Part shown: positions 1 through 8,464 of the stretch, piece after piece
Numbering within the stretch: position 1 is the first letter of the stretch
Layout: every line of letters starts with the position of its first letter
NCBI RefSeq assembly: GCF_000970045.1
Contig: NZ_CP009505.1
Coordinates: forward strand, 62,001-126,000
Source of the DNA: Methanosarcina sp. MTP4
GTDB taxonomy: Archaea; Halobacteriota; Methanosarcinia; Methanosarcinales; Methanosarcinaceae
Length of the DNA: 64,000 nt
Direction of reading: 5' to 3'
The notes under the pieces: generated by a model
Seen by the model: only the letters and a program-made list of their open reading frames with translations
What the model was told of the DNA's origin: nothing
Databases searched by the model: none
Program-made: the position numbers and the translations under genes

Positions 1-896
1 CTGTGTCCCGTGATTTTTTCTCTGAGGTCGAGGGTGAGGGTGGGAAGAGGAGAGGTCTCGGAATTGTCCAGGATGAAAAGCTGGGTAATAAAAAGTCCTC
101 CCGGCTTCAGGGCTTCGGCAACTTTCTGGTAGAGGATTTTTGCTTCTTCGGGACCTCCTTCCAGGGAAAGGGCTTCAAAGACAATGTCATATCCGTTCCC
201 GAAGTCCTCATGTAGATAGTCGCCGGAGAGAACTTTGACCCTTTCCTGGACGCCGTATTTTTCGACATACTGCCGGGTGAGTTCGGTGATTTCAGGCCGG
301 TCATACACAAAAGCCTCCAGATCGGAGTTTTCCTGAGCAAAGCCAATGGCAAAAAGTCCGTGTCCTCCCCCAAGATCGATCAGGCTTCTGGCTTTTTTAA
401 ACTCGGGGAGGTCAGAAACCAGTTTGAGGGTTTTTTGAAGTCTCCCGTGCATGCAGTCCCTTGCAGTCCATTCAAGCGAATCCTGGGTATAGGCGAATTT
501 TTCTTTTTCCGGGTTTGAAAGGGGCTCCTCTACAAGCGCTTCTGTCAGGTTCATCCAGATTTTGCGCTCTCTTACGGCAGATTTCAGATAACGCGAGAAA
601 TAGGGTTCGCTTTCAACAAGAAAGGGTACAAGTTCAGGGGCTGTCTGGTAGTGTTCGCCTTTTTTACAAAGCAGGTTCATCGCCGTCAGTACGTCCATGA
701 AGCGGACTGTAATTTCCGAATTAAGCCCCATTTCCCTCATAAGAGCTTCTGAAGTCATTGGCTTTTCCAGTTTTGTAAATATACCCAGTTCAAATGCGGT
801 AAACAGGACCTGAGCTCTTTCGAACCCCATCGCAATTTCCCGGAGAAATTCTTCCATGTATTTGACCGGCGGGTTAAGGTCAATTAGTCTGGTCAT
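1..896 (-). CDS. SAM-dependent methyltransferase, partial (C-terminus beyond the window)
   Basis: The frame opens at ATG 896 and runs off the left edge without a stop, giving about 298 residues. The N-terminal part is an all-helical/winged-helix dimerisation domain of the O-methyltransferase type (plant OMT/CrtF-like). The SAM-binding loop reads IDLGGGHGLF, followed by a GDYL segment and an acidic strand. It is a clear paralogue of the protein at 4518-5555; both share FLREIAMGFE near the start and the same SAM loop. It diverges from the operon beginning at 1102, and a TATA-like stretch (TATAAATAAA on the minus strand) lies about 60-70 bp upstream of its start. The substrate cannot be read from sequence. 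A small-molecule O-, N- or C-methyltransferase is the safe call. Confidence 0.85.
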   Translation of the reverse strand, partial: MTRLIDLNPPVKYMEEFLREIAMGFERAQVLFTAFELGIFTKLEKPMTSEALMREMGLNSEITVRFMDVLTAMNLLCKKGEHYQTAPELVPFLVESEPYFSRYLKSAVRERKIWMNLTEALVEEPLSNPEKEKFAYTQDSLEWTARDCMHGRLQKTLKLVSDLPEFKKARSLIDLGGGHGLFAIGFAQENSDLEAFVYDRPEITELTRQYVEKYGVQERVKVLSGDYLHEDFGNGYDIVFEALSLEGGPEEAKILYQKVAEALKPGGLFITQLFILDNSETSPLPTLTLDLREKITGH

Positions 897-1101
897 GTTT
901 ATTACTATTTTTATTCAATAATTTAACATTTTGTCATAACTTATTGTTTTTAGATAGCATTTATTTATACACACATGATTAAGTTTTTTTCGAAATCTTT
1001 ATCAATATGAGTAACTTTCTCTCTACTTATTAATAACAAATTAAAAATAAATAATACTAATTATGATTTCTATTCATAATTGTGGTATATATGGAGAATA
1101 T

Positions 1102-1812
1102 ATGATTAAAAAATATAATCTCATAAGATATTTTTGCATTTTGATTTTTATATGCCTGCTTATATCTCCTTCGGCGGGAAAAGAGCTCGGTGTCCAGAGG
1201 ACTTTTTCAACCGAGTCCCCTTCCGCCGGTTCGGAGTTTACCGTGACGTTGAGGATTAGCGGGCTTGAAGCAGGCGGTATAGTTGAAAAAGTTCCAGAGG
1301 GTTTTACCTTCGTAAGGACTGATTACCCTGAAAACCATGTGTATCTTTCAGGAAATGAAATTGTTTTTGCGGTTGTGGATTCAGAAACAATTCGTTATCG
1401 TGTAGAAGCTCCTTCTTCGGGAAGCGGAATTTTTGAAGGGTCCTGGGAAGATTTTTTAACCGAAAGTCATGGGGAAATCAATGATTCTTCGGTTTCGGTC
1501 GGATCAAAATCTGGAAAAAGTGCAGGTGCGAGTATTGTCATTCCTGTAGAGGAGCAAAAGCCTTTGGGAAGCCAGGAAGCTGAACACGATGCGATCTCTG
1601 ATATCGGAAAAAGTCAAAACGTTGAAAATTCCGAAATCGCTTCCCGCCTCAGGAGTGGAGATACGAAAGGCCTGCCTGAAAAAGAAAGTTCGGAGGCTCA
1701 GGAAGCAGGACAGGATGCTGAAAAAAGCCCTGTAGGGGTTCTTCATCTGGCTGTAAGTTTCCTTGGTGCTACGTGCATAGCGCTAACAAATAAAAAGGGG
1801 GAGACTCAATGA
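1102..1812 (+). CDS. secreted, membrane-anchored surface protein, first gene of the transport operon
   Basis: The product is 236 residues if it starts at ATG 1102, which has a GGAG five bases upstream. An in-frame ATG at 1063 has no such site. A hydrophobic signal segment (CILIFICLLISPSAG) is followed by a beta-rich domain of about 100 residues with the pattern TVTLRISGLEAGG...VPEGFTFV. I recognise this as a Methanosarcina surface beta-sandwich type, but with no known function. A polar, acidic linker then leads to a C-terminal hydrophobic segment (VGVLHLAVSFLGATCIAL) with a short basic tail, which suggests an anchored extracytoplasmic domain. Its stop overlaps the ATG of the binding-protein gene by 4 bp, so the two are probably co-translated. 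It may be an accessory receptor of the transporter; that is inference. Confidence 0.75.
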   Translation: MIKKYNLIRYFCILIFICLLISPSAGKELGVQRTFSTESPSAGSEFTVTLRISGLEAGGIVEKVPEGFTFVRTDYPENHVYLSGNEIVFAVVDSETIRYRVEAPSSGSGIFEGSWEDFLTESHGEINDSSVSVGSKSGKSAGASIVIPVEEQKPLGSQEAEHDAISDIGKSQNVENSEIASRLRSGDTKGLPEKESSEAQEAGQDAEKSPVGVLHLAVSFLGATCIALTNKKGETQ

Positions 1813-3581
1813 ATACATTTAATAGAGCCTTTTTTGCTGCATCTGTACTATCCGTACTCATCCTTCTTTTCGGAGTTTCAGGTCCGGCTTTTGCGCAGAG
1901 TTTTGTTCCTGCGGATGGAAACGGAGACACTCTGGTTTCGGAAGAAGAACTTGTAGAGGCAATTTTAGCCTACATGGAAGCCGAATACCTTGATGAGGAT
2001 GTGTCCCATCTCCAAAAAACTGAACTGAAAGTAGCGGCTCACAACTGCCTGCACGTTCCCTTCGGAAAGGTTGTAATTCCTGTGGAATCCGAGCCAATGT
2101 CCGGGAACGTCTTAAACGGTGGAGGAGCTCCTACCAGTTCTGTCATGTATGAGGGGCTTATCACCCGGGACAGCAGAGAGAACTGTTATGACTGCTGGCT
2201 TGCAGGGGACTGGGAAATGTCCGAAGATGCAAATGTCTGGACTTTTCATATGGCGGATGGAGCGTGCTGGCATGACGGGGTTCCCGTAAGCTCGGAAGAT
2301 GTAAAGTTTACCCATGACTACATAAAGGGAAAGAAACTTTGGCTTTCTTCTCAGCTTTCAAGAGTGGATCATGTGGAATGCCCGGATGATTCGACTGCAG
2401 TTTTTTACCTTTCAAGTGCATATGCTCTCTTTTCGGACAGCCTTTCCCATTGCCCTGGCGTTCCAATTATACCCAAACACATCTGGGAAAATATAGATTC
2501 CCCGACAGGCTACGTGGATGAAGAATTCGTCGGCTCCGGGCCTTTCAAATTCAAAAACAGGGTTCCTGGCTACTTTGAAATGGAGGCAAACACGGGATAT
2601 CACGGAAATATTCCTTATACCGAAAATGTGATTTTTAAGGTATTCAAGAACAAGGATTCCGAAGTCGTAGCTCTTCAATCTGGAGAAATCGATGTTGTCG
2701 GAGATATCCTGCCTGCAGTTGCCAGAGGACTGGAGGGTAGCGAGGATATCAAGGTCTATGCCGTTGAGGATACCCGGGGTTACGAGCTTGGATTCAATGT
2801 AAATACCTATCCTGCGAGTATTCCGGAATTTAGAAAGGCAATTGCTCATTCCGTTGACAGGGAAAATATCTGCAGTATCGTTTTCAGCGGACATGCAAGG
2901 TCAACTGAAACAACTTTCCTTATGCCTTCTTCAGCCCATGATTTCGTAAATCCCGATGCCCGGGGATGTGAGTATAACTTGGGTAAAGCAAGAGAACTGC
3001 TTGCTGAGGCAGGTTTTGAAGATATTGATGGAGATGGGATTTTGGAAGATGCCGATGGAGAGGATCTTTCAGTAACAATCCTTGCAGGTAATTCTCTGGC
3101 AGAAACAAACCTTGCTACCGTTTTGAAGCAGGAATGGGAGGATGAACTGGGTATGGTCGTCAATGTCCAGATAAAGTCCGACCAGTGGCAAAAAGAAGTC
3201 CATGAAAATCCAATGTTTACTGTTGCAATGCCGTACCTCATGCATGATGATGCCGACGATCTGTGCCATTTCGGTTCTGGTTCCTTTTTCGGGAAGGCAA
3301 ACTGGTATGATTACAGTAATCCGGAATATGACCAGCTCGTTGAAGATATCCGAAATACGCCGGACAGGGAGGAAAGAAAACAGATCGGGTATGAAATGCA
3401 GGAAATCCTCGAAGAAGACGTCCCCACTGTTCCAATTTGCAGTGCCAATACCCTGATAGCATACCGTACTGACCGCTTTGCAGGTTGGGAAGATGTCGCT
3501 CCTATGTACTGGAATGTTGTGGACATAAAACTCCTATCGAACATAAAACCCGTGTCTCCAGATGTTGAGGAACGAGAATGA
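1809..3581 (+). CDS. ABC transporter solute-binding protein, peptide/nickel (SBP_bac_5) family
   Basis: The product is 590 residues with a signal peptide (ILLFGVSGPAFA) and then the family core. Typical segments are YEGLITRD, the WTFHMADGACWHDGVPVSSEDV motif (split here as WTFHMADGACW and HDGVPVSSEDV), GSGPFKF, and a C-terminal half containing RELLAEAGF. This family captures oligopeptides, nickel or nickel chelates, and opine-like metallophores for ABC import. Between the signal peptide and the core is an EF-hand/dockerin-like calcium loop (DGNGDTLVSEEEL), a feature I recall on many Methanosarcina extracytoplasmic binding proteins. The gene overlaps the upstream gene by 4 bp and leads the transporter genes at 5628-9239, although the ATPase/methyltransferase pair interrupts them. 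The ligand is unknown. Nickel or a nickel chelate is suggested by the CooC-like neighbour. Confidence 0.88.
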   Translation: MNTFNRAFFAASVLSVLILLFGVSGPAFAQSFVPADGNGDTLVSEEELVEAILAYMEAEYLDEDVSHLQKTELKVAAHNCLHVPFGKVVIPVESEPMSGNVLNGGGAPTSSVMYEGLITRDSRENCYDCWLAGDWEMSEDANVWTFHMADGACWHDGVPVSSEDVKFTHDYIKGKKLWLSSQLSRVDHVECPDDSTAVFYLSSAYALFSDSLSHCPGVPIIPKHIWENIDSPTGYVDEEFVGSGPFKFKNRVPGYFEMEANTGYHGNIPYTENVIFKVFKNKDSEVVALQSGEIDVVGDILPAVARGLEGSEDIKVYAVEDTRGYELGFNVNTYPASIPEFRKAIAHSVDRENICSIVFSGHARSTETTFLMPSSAHDFVNPDARGCEYNLGKARELLAEAGFEDIDGDGILEDADGEDLSVTILAGNSLAETNLATVLKQEWEDELGMVVNVQIKSDQWQKEVHENPMFTVAMPYLMHDDADDLCHFGSGSFFGKANWYDYSNPEYDQLVEDIRNTPDREERKQIGYEMQEILEEDVPTVPICSANTLIAYRTDRFAGWEDVAPMYWNVVDIKLLSNIKPVSPDVEERE

Positions 3582-3603
3582 GCTTAATTTGGAATTTGAA
3601 TGA

Positions 3604-3720
3604 TTGACTTGAGATTCGATTGTTGACTTGAGATTCGATTCTTAACTTGAGATTCGATTCTTAACTTGAAATTTGAATCATTGAATTGGAATGTTAATCG
3701 TTGACCTGGAATATGAATCT
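3604..3720 (+). repeat. degenerate tandem repeat, about 19-20 bp unit
   Basis: Roughly six imperfect copies of a unit like TGACTTGAGATTCGATTCT fill the gap between the binding-protein gene and the CooC-like gene. The last copies are diverged. The position inside an apparent operon means the transcript would carry it. No hairpin or open frame of note was seen in it. Confidence 0.8.
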
Positions 3721-3752
3721 ATGAATTTACATTTGAAAATGAGGTGAAAAAA

Positions 3753-4517
3753 ATGAAAGTTCTGGTTTGCGGAAAAGGTGGAAGCGGCAAGAGTACAGTT
3801 ACTGCTCTGCTCGCGAAGTACATGGCAAAGAAAGGTTATAATGTCCTTGTGATCGACAGTGACGAGTCAAATTTTGGGTTGCACAGGCAGCTCGGGGTTG
3901 AACTGCCCGATGATTTCATGAATTTCATGGGAGGAAAAAGAGCGCTCGGAGAGAAGATGAGAGAGGCATTTCTTAACGGGAAAGAGTTCAGGCTCTTTGA
4001 AAACAGCTGGGGAATTGCTGATGTCCCTGAAGCTTTTGTTGGTCGGAACGAAGGTGTAAGCCTGATGGCTATTGGAAAGATCCATGATTTCGGGGAAGGT
4101 TGCGCCTGTCCCATGGGAGCTCTCGCAAAATACTTCCTGAAAAACATTGAGGTCGGAGAAAGGGATTTTGTAATTGTGGATACCGAAGCAGGTGTGGAAC
4201 ACTTTGGCAGGGGAGTTGAGGAAGGATGCGACCTTGTTTTGATGGTGCTTGATCCCTCATACGAATCTGTCCGGCTTTCTGAAAAAATAAAAGAGCTTTC
4301 CGAAAAGGCCGGAAAGGAGATTTATTTTGTTTTTAACAGGGCGGATGAAATGGCCAGAAACGCAATGCTTGATGCAGTAGCAGCAGACCGTGTTCTTACA
4401 TCCATTCCTCCTAATGAAACGGTTTTCCAGGCAGGCCTTGCCGGTAAGGAGTTTGATGTTGCTCTACCGGAAATCGAATTTCTGTCTGATTTTTTGATTT
4501 CTGCCAGGGGGAACTGA
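3753..4517 (+). CDS. CooC-like nickel-associated P-loop ATPase (SIMIBI class)
   Basis: The product is 254 residues from ATG 3753. A GTG nine bases upstream (3744) is open too, but it lies inside the GAGGTG ribosome-binding site for the ATG. The deviant Walker A is GKGGSGKST at residues 7-15. The Walker B/switch region reads VDTEAGVEHFGRG, as in CooC and the CooC-like proteins of CO dehydrogenase/acetyl-CoA synthase gene clusters. A CxC motif (GCACPMG, Cys117 and Cys119) matches the cysteine pair known to bind nickel or zinc at the CooC dimer interface. CooC proteins drive ATP-dependent nickel insertion into CO dehydrogenase. Here the gene lies inside an ABC-import operon rather than beside a CO dehydrogenase, so the client may be different. 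It abuts the methyltransferase gene with no gap. Confidence 0.85.
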   Translation: MKVLVCGKGGSGKSTVTALLAKYMAKKGYNVLVIDSDESNFGLHRQLGVELPDDFMNFMGGKRALGEKMREAFLNGKEFRLFENSWGIADVPEAFVGRNEGVSLMAIGKIHDFGEGCACPMGALAKYFLKNIEVGERDFVIVDTEAGVEHFGRGVEEGCDLVLMVLDPSYESVRLSEKIKELSEKAGKEIYFVFNRADEMARNAMLDAVAADRVLTSIPPNETVFQAGLAGKEFDVALPEIEFLSDFLISARGN

Positions 4518-5555
4518 ATGGAACGACTGGCAGAAATGGCTCCTCCTCTTGAAGATAGGGGAAGTTTTCTCCGGGAAATTGCAATGGGCTTTGAAAAGGG
4601 GCAGATTTTTCTTACTGCCCTGGACCTTGACATTTTTTCCAAATTAATGGAGCCAAAAAGTGCAGAGACCCTTGCAGAGGAGCTTGAGACCAACCCCGAA
4701 CTTACAGCGCGTTTTCTGGACGTGCTGACAGCTCTCGATGTCCTGGTAAAAAAGGATGATACTTACTGTACGGCTCCGTCACTTGCTCCCTTCCTCCTGG
4801 ATGAAGGTCCTTATTCAGCCAAATATTTGAAATTTTCAAAGGAAGACCGGGACACCTGGACAAATCTTGGAAATTTTTTGAAAAACGGGCCCTCGGGAAA
4901 TGGGGAAGAGAGCCATCACAAGCATGATTACACTCCAGAATCAATCGACTGGATCGCACGTGGAACGATGCTTGGCAGGCTGCAGGCGACTCTTAAAGCA
5001 GTAAGAGAGCTTCCGGAGTTTGCAAAGGCAAAAAAGATAATCGATCTCGGAGGTGGGCATGGGCTTTTCGGGATAGGTTTTGCCCAGGAAAACCCGGAAC
5101 TTGAGGTTCTTATCTTTGACCAGCCCGGAATAACTGACGTTACGGAGAAATATATCAATAAGTACCTGATACAGGAAAGAGTTCGGACAATGACCGGAGA
5201 TTACCTTAAGGACGATCTCGGGTCCGGGTATGATATAGCTTTTGAAGCCTGTTCTTTTGGAGGGAATACCGAACAGGCAAGAAACTTTTACAGGAGAGTT
5301 GCAGATTCCCTGAATGAGGGCGGTTTATTCATAACACAAACGTTCACTCTTGACGATGACAGGACAGCTCCTTTATCTTCCCTGATCTGGGCTTTAAAGG
5401 AGAAGATAACCGGGAGCGGGCATATGCACCTCAAGACTAACTCGGAACTCTTTGAAACCCTTGCCGGGGCAGGGCTCTCAGGGATAAAAGTTATTGATAT
5501 GTCCGAAAGCTGTACAATGCCCATGCGGCTTGTGGTTGCAAGGAAGGGTGCCTGA
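4518..5555 (+). CDS. SAM-dependent methyltransferase, O-methyltransferase-like
   Basis: The product is 345 residues. The ATG immediately follows the TGA of the CooC-like gene, with a purine-rich AGGGGGA about 8 bases upstream. The N-terminal helical/winged-helix domain (FLREIAMGFEKGQIF; RFLDVLTALDVLVKK) precedes a Rossmann-like SAM domain with IDLGGGHGLFGIGFAQ, GDYL and FDQP. It is a paralogue of the divergent gene at 1-896. Family members include plant O-methyltransferases, hydroxyneurosporene methyltransferases and bacterial antibiotic methyltransferases. The local association with a nickel-type transporter and a CooC-like protein hints at methylation of a metal ligand or cofactor. That is inference only. 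Confidence 0.85.
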   Translation: MERLAEMAPPLEDRGSFLREIAMGFEKGQIFLTALDLDIFSKLMEPKSAETLAEELETNPELTARFLDVLTALDVLVKKDDTYCTAPSLAPFLLDEGPYSAKYLKFSKEDRDTWTNLGNFLKNGPSGNGEESHHKHDYTPESIDWIARGTMLGRLQATLKAVRELPEFAKAKKIIDLGGGHGLFGIGFAQENPELEVLIFDQPGITDVTEKYINKYLIQERVRTMTGDYLKDDLGSGYDIAFEACSFGGNTEQARNFYRRVADSLNEGGLFITQTFTLDDDRTAPLSSLIWALKEKITGSGHMHLKTNSELFETLAGAGLSGIKVIDMSESCTMPMRLVVARKGA

Positions 5556-5627
5556 AAAGTGCAAGCAATATAAAAAAATCCGAGACCTGATGTAGAATAA
5601 TGATTCGGTGAAGGGGAAGTTCAGAAA

Positions 5628-6596
5628 ATGAAAGCAGAATACTTTGCCAGAAGGTTTGCTTTCAGCTTTCTGGCTTTCCTTACCAGTGCGAGCATAAGTT
5701 TTACCCTTCTCAGGTTGATGCCCGGGGATTATATACAGCACCTGATGCCATATGTGGCAGACCTGAATCCGGAACTTTCCGCGCTTTTCAGGCAGCAGTT
5801 CGGGCTGGACAGATCTCTTTCCGAGCAGTATTTCCTCTATCTGGTAAATGTTTTTCAGGGCAATTGGGGGCATTCGTACCAGTATTGTGCTCCGGTCTTT
5901 GAACTGATAGCAGAGAAACTTTACTGGACGTTGATTCTTTTGCTGCCTGCAACCTTCCTGTCCATTTCTATAGGAATTCTGATAGGAGCTTATTCCGGCT
6001 GGAAGCAGGGTTCGAGTCTGGATCTCTCCATGCTGAATTTTATGATCTTCATCGGAGCAATTCCTTCATACTGGTGGGCAATAACAGGTATACTTATCTT
6101 CGGATTTTATCTAAAAATGTTCCCGTTAGGAGGCTTCATCGGAATACATGCTCTTGAGAACGGTATCGATTTTTATGATGTTATGCACCACGCCTTACTT
6201 CCCATCTGCACTCTTACACTCTGCTCTCTTCCGGGCAACTACTACCTTATGAGGAACTCCATGCTCCTGACTGCAGGAGAGGAATATATCAGGGCAGCAA
6301 GAGCCAAAGGTGTGTCTGAAAAAAATATCCTTTTTGGACATGCCCTAAAAAACGCAATGCTCCCAATGCTGACCATGATCACCCTCGAGTGTGCGGGCAT
6401 GCTTACGGGAAGCATCTTTATTGAAAGTATGTTTTCCTGGCCCGGGCTCGGGCTTTTAACTTTTGAGGCCCTGGAAGCCCGGGATCTCCCACTGCTACAG
6501 GGGATTTTTTTGATGGATGCCCTCATGGTGATATTTGCTAATTTTACGGCAGATGTTCTTTATTCCTGGGTGGACCCCAGGATCGAGCTGGGCTAA
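5628..6596 (+). CDS. ABC transporter permease, DppB/NikB type
   Basis: The product is 322 residues with six predicted membrane segments. It has the N-terminal DppB pattern (RLMPGDY; a long extracytoplasmic loop after helix 1) and the EAA loop near residues 220-245 (EYIRAARAKGVSEKNILFGH), which contacts the ATPase subunits. It forms the channel with the product of the next gene. The start ATG has a GGGGAAG about 10 bases upstream. Confidence 0.92.
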   Translation: MKAEYFARRFAFSFLAFLTSASISFTLLRLMPGDYIQHLMPYVADLNPELSALFRQQFGLDRSLSEQYFLYLVNVFQGNWGHSYQYCAPVFELIAEKLYWTLILLLPATFLSISIGILIGAYSGWKQGSSLDLSMLNFMIFIGAIPSYWWAITGILIFGFYLKMFPLGGFIGIHALENGIDFYDVMHHALLPICTLTLCSLPGNYYLMRNSMLLTAGEEYIRAARAKGVSEKNILFGHALKNAMLPMLTMITLECAGMLTGSIFIESMFSWPGLGLLTFEALEARDLPLLQGIFLMDALMVIFANFTADVLYSWVDPRIELG

Positions 6597-6638
6597 AAAC
6601 GATGTCAGAATGATTTAAACCGGGAAGGAGATGAAGCC

Positions 6639-7502
6639 TTGGAATCCTCTGAAAAAAATAGTAAAATGACTCGCAGAATAAATTTTCGAAAAATTACTCT
6701 GATTATCAGCCTTAGCATACTCTCCATTTCCTTTCTTGCGGCTTTTTTTGCTCCCTGGATTGCTTTCTATCCTCCTGATGAGTTTTCGGGATCTCCCCTT
6801 GAAAGACCGGGGGCTACTCATCTGCTCGGGACAAATGACCTTGGGCAGGATCTGTTCAGCAGGCTTGTATATGGTACAAGAGCAACTCTAATAATCGGTT
6901 TTCTGGGAGCTCTGGTTTCAGGCGTCATTGCGACAGGTATCGGGATGCTTGCAGGATATTATGGGGGTTTTCTTGATGAGTGTATCTGCCGGTTTATTGA
7001 TGTAATTATGACGGTTCCTACCTTCCCACTTCTGCTTGTTTTAAGCATTTTCCTTAACCCGGGGATATATACGCTGAGCTTTTTAATGGGAGTCCTCGGG
7101 GGGACTCATGGCATCCGGGTAATAAGGTCTCAGGTGCTTTCCCTATCAGAGTCTAATTTCATCTATGGTACCCGGGCGCTTGGGGTAGGGGATTTTTACA
7201 TAATACTGGTGCATGTCTTCCCGAATATTCTACCTCTTGTTCTTGTTCAACTGGTATTTTCGGCCCAGAAATACATGCTGATGGGAGTTGGTCTCGGTTT
7301 TCTCGGAATTGTTGACCCTTCAGTCATTGACTGGGGACAGATGATTAACAGGGCTTATTCCAGTGGAGGATTCGCCCTGGGGCTCTGGTGGTGGCTTCTC
7401 CCTCCGGGTTTGTCGGTTACAGTGCTTTCCGTATCCTTTGCACTTTTCGGGTATAGTTTTGAAGAGAAAATAAATCCAAGATTGGAGGGTGTGTTCCTCT
7501 AA
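6639..7502 (+). CDS. ABC transporter permease, DppC/NikC type
   Basis: The product is 287 residues. The TTG at 6639 is preferred because GGAAGGAG lies about 8 bases upstream; the next in-frame ATG (6666) has no ribosome-binding site. DppC features include the N-terminal HLLGTNDLGQDLFSRLVYG segment and the EAA loop around IRVIRSQVLSLSESNFIYGT. It is the partner of the DppB-like permease. The C-terminus keeps the usual INPRLE ending (DPRL-type). Confidence 0.92.
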   Translation: MESSEKNSKMTRRINFRKITLIISLSILSISFLAAFFAPWIAFYPPDEFSGSPLERPGATHLLGTNDLGQDLFSRLVYGTRATLIIGFLGALVSGVIATGIGMLAGYYGGFLDECICRFIDVIMTVPTFPLLLVLSIFLNPGIYTLSFLMGVLGGTHGIRVIRSQVLSLSESNFIYGTRALGVGDFYIILVHVFPNILPLVLVQLVFSAQKYMLMGVGLGFLGIVDPSVIDWGQMINRAYSSGGFALGLWWWLLPPGLSVTVLSVSFALFGYSFEEKINPRLEGVFL

Positions 7503-7528
7503 TTATCTTTCTTTAAAAGGTTGTTTAG

Positions 7529-8464
7529 ATGAGTCTGCTTGCTATCCGGAATCTGAAGACATGGCTACCTACAGGGATGGGTTTTGTAAAGGCAGTTAAT
7601 ACGGTATACCTTGAAATTGAGCCTGGAGAATCCCTTGGGCTCATTGGGGAGACAGGATGTGGAAAATCGATCCTCGGAAGTTCCATTACCCGACTTTTGC
7701 CTCCTGGAGCAGAACTTGAAGGGGAGATTCTTTACAATGGAAAAAACATTCTTGAACTTTCTGATTCGGAAATGCGGCGAATAAGAGGGGGAGAAATTGC
7801 TATGATCCTCCAGAATCCTACAGCTTCCTTAAATCCGGTGCTTAAAATCGGAATACAGATCGGAGAATCTTTCAGGTTGCACAGGGGATTGGATAAAAGG
7901 AAAGCCAGAGATATGTCAAGGGAACTTCTCAACGAACTCAGGTTCCCCTTTCCTGAAAAGGCAGTGGATTCGTATCCCCACGAGTTTAGCGGGGGAATGA
8001 AAGAAAGAGCAATGATCGCAATGGCCCTTGCCTGTAGTCCTTCCCTGATCATTGCCGACGAGCCGACAAAGGGGCTGGATCTGTCCGTAAAAAGAACAAT
8101 TATAAAGCTCCTGAAGACTGTTTCTGAAGATAAGGCTATGCTTTTTATAACACACGATCTTGATGCTGCTTTTGAACTTTGCGGAAGGGTTGCGGTTATG
8201 TACGCAGGAGAAATTGTAGAGTCCGGAAGAACTGAAGATGTCTTTGAAAATCCTCTTCATCCCTATACAAGGGCTTTTCTGGATTCGCTTCCAGGAAGGG
8301 GTCTGAAGCCTATTCCAGGCATGAGCCCTTCCCTCATTGAACTGCCTTCAGGATGCAGGTTCCATCCCAGATGTGAATTTGTTGAGGAGAGGTGCAGGTG
8401 TGAGCACCCTGATATGGTTAATCTTGAGAATACACATTCTGTGAGGTGTTTGCTTTATGCTTGA
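7529..8464 (+). CDS. ABC transporter ATPase, DppD/OppD type
   Basis: The product is 311 residues. Walker A is GETGCGKS, the signature is FSGGMKERAMIAMAL, Walker B is SLIIADEPTKGLD, and the switch histidine is in ITHDL. The C-terminal oligopeptide-type extension has the conserved cysteine cluster (CRFHPRCEFVEERC). In related ATPases this cluster is reported to hold an iron-sulfur centre; that is recalled, not shown here. The gene overlaps the next ATPase gene by 8 bp. Confidence 0.92.
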   Translation: MSLLAIRNLKTWLPTGMGFVKAVNTVYLEIEPGESLGLIGETGCGKSILGSSITRLLPPGAELEGEILYNGKNILELSDSEMRRIRGGEIAMILQNPTASLNPVLKIGIQIGESFRLHRGLDKRKARDMSRELLNELRFPFPEKAVDSYPHEFSGGMKERAMIAMALACSPSLIIADEPTKGLDLSVKRTIIKLLKTVSEDKAMLFITHDLDAAFELCGRVAVMYAGEIVESGRTEDVFENPLHPYTRAFLDSLPGRGLKPIPGMSPSLIELPSGCRFHPRCEFVEERCRCEHPDMVNLENTHSVRCLLYA

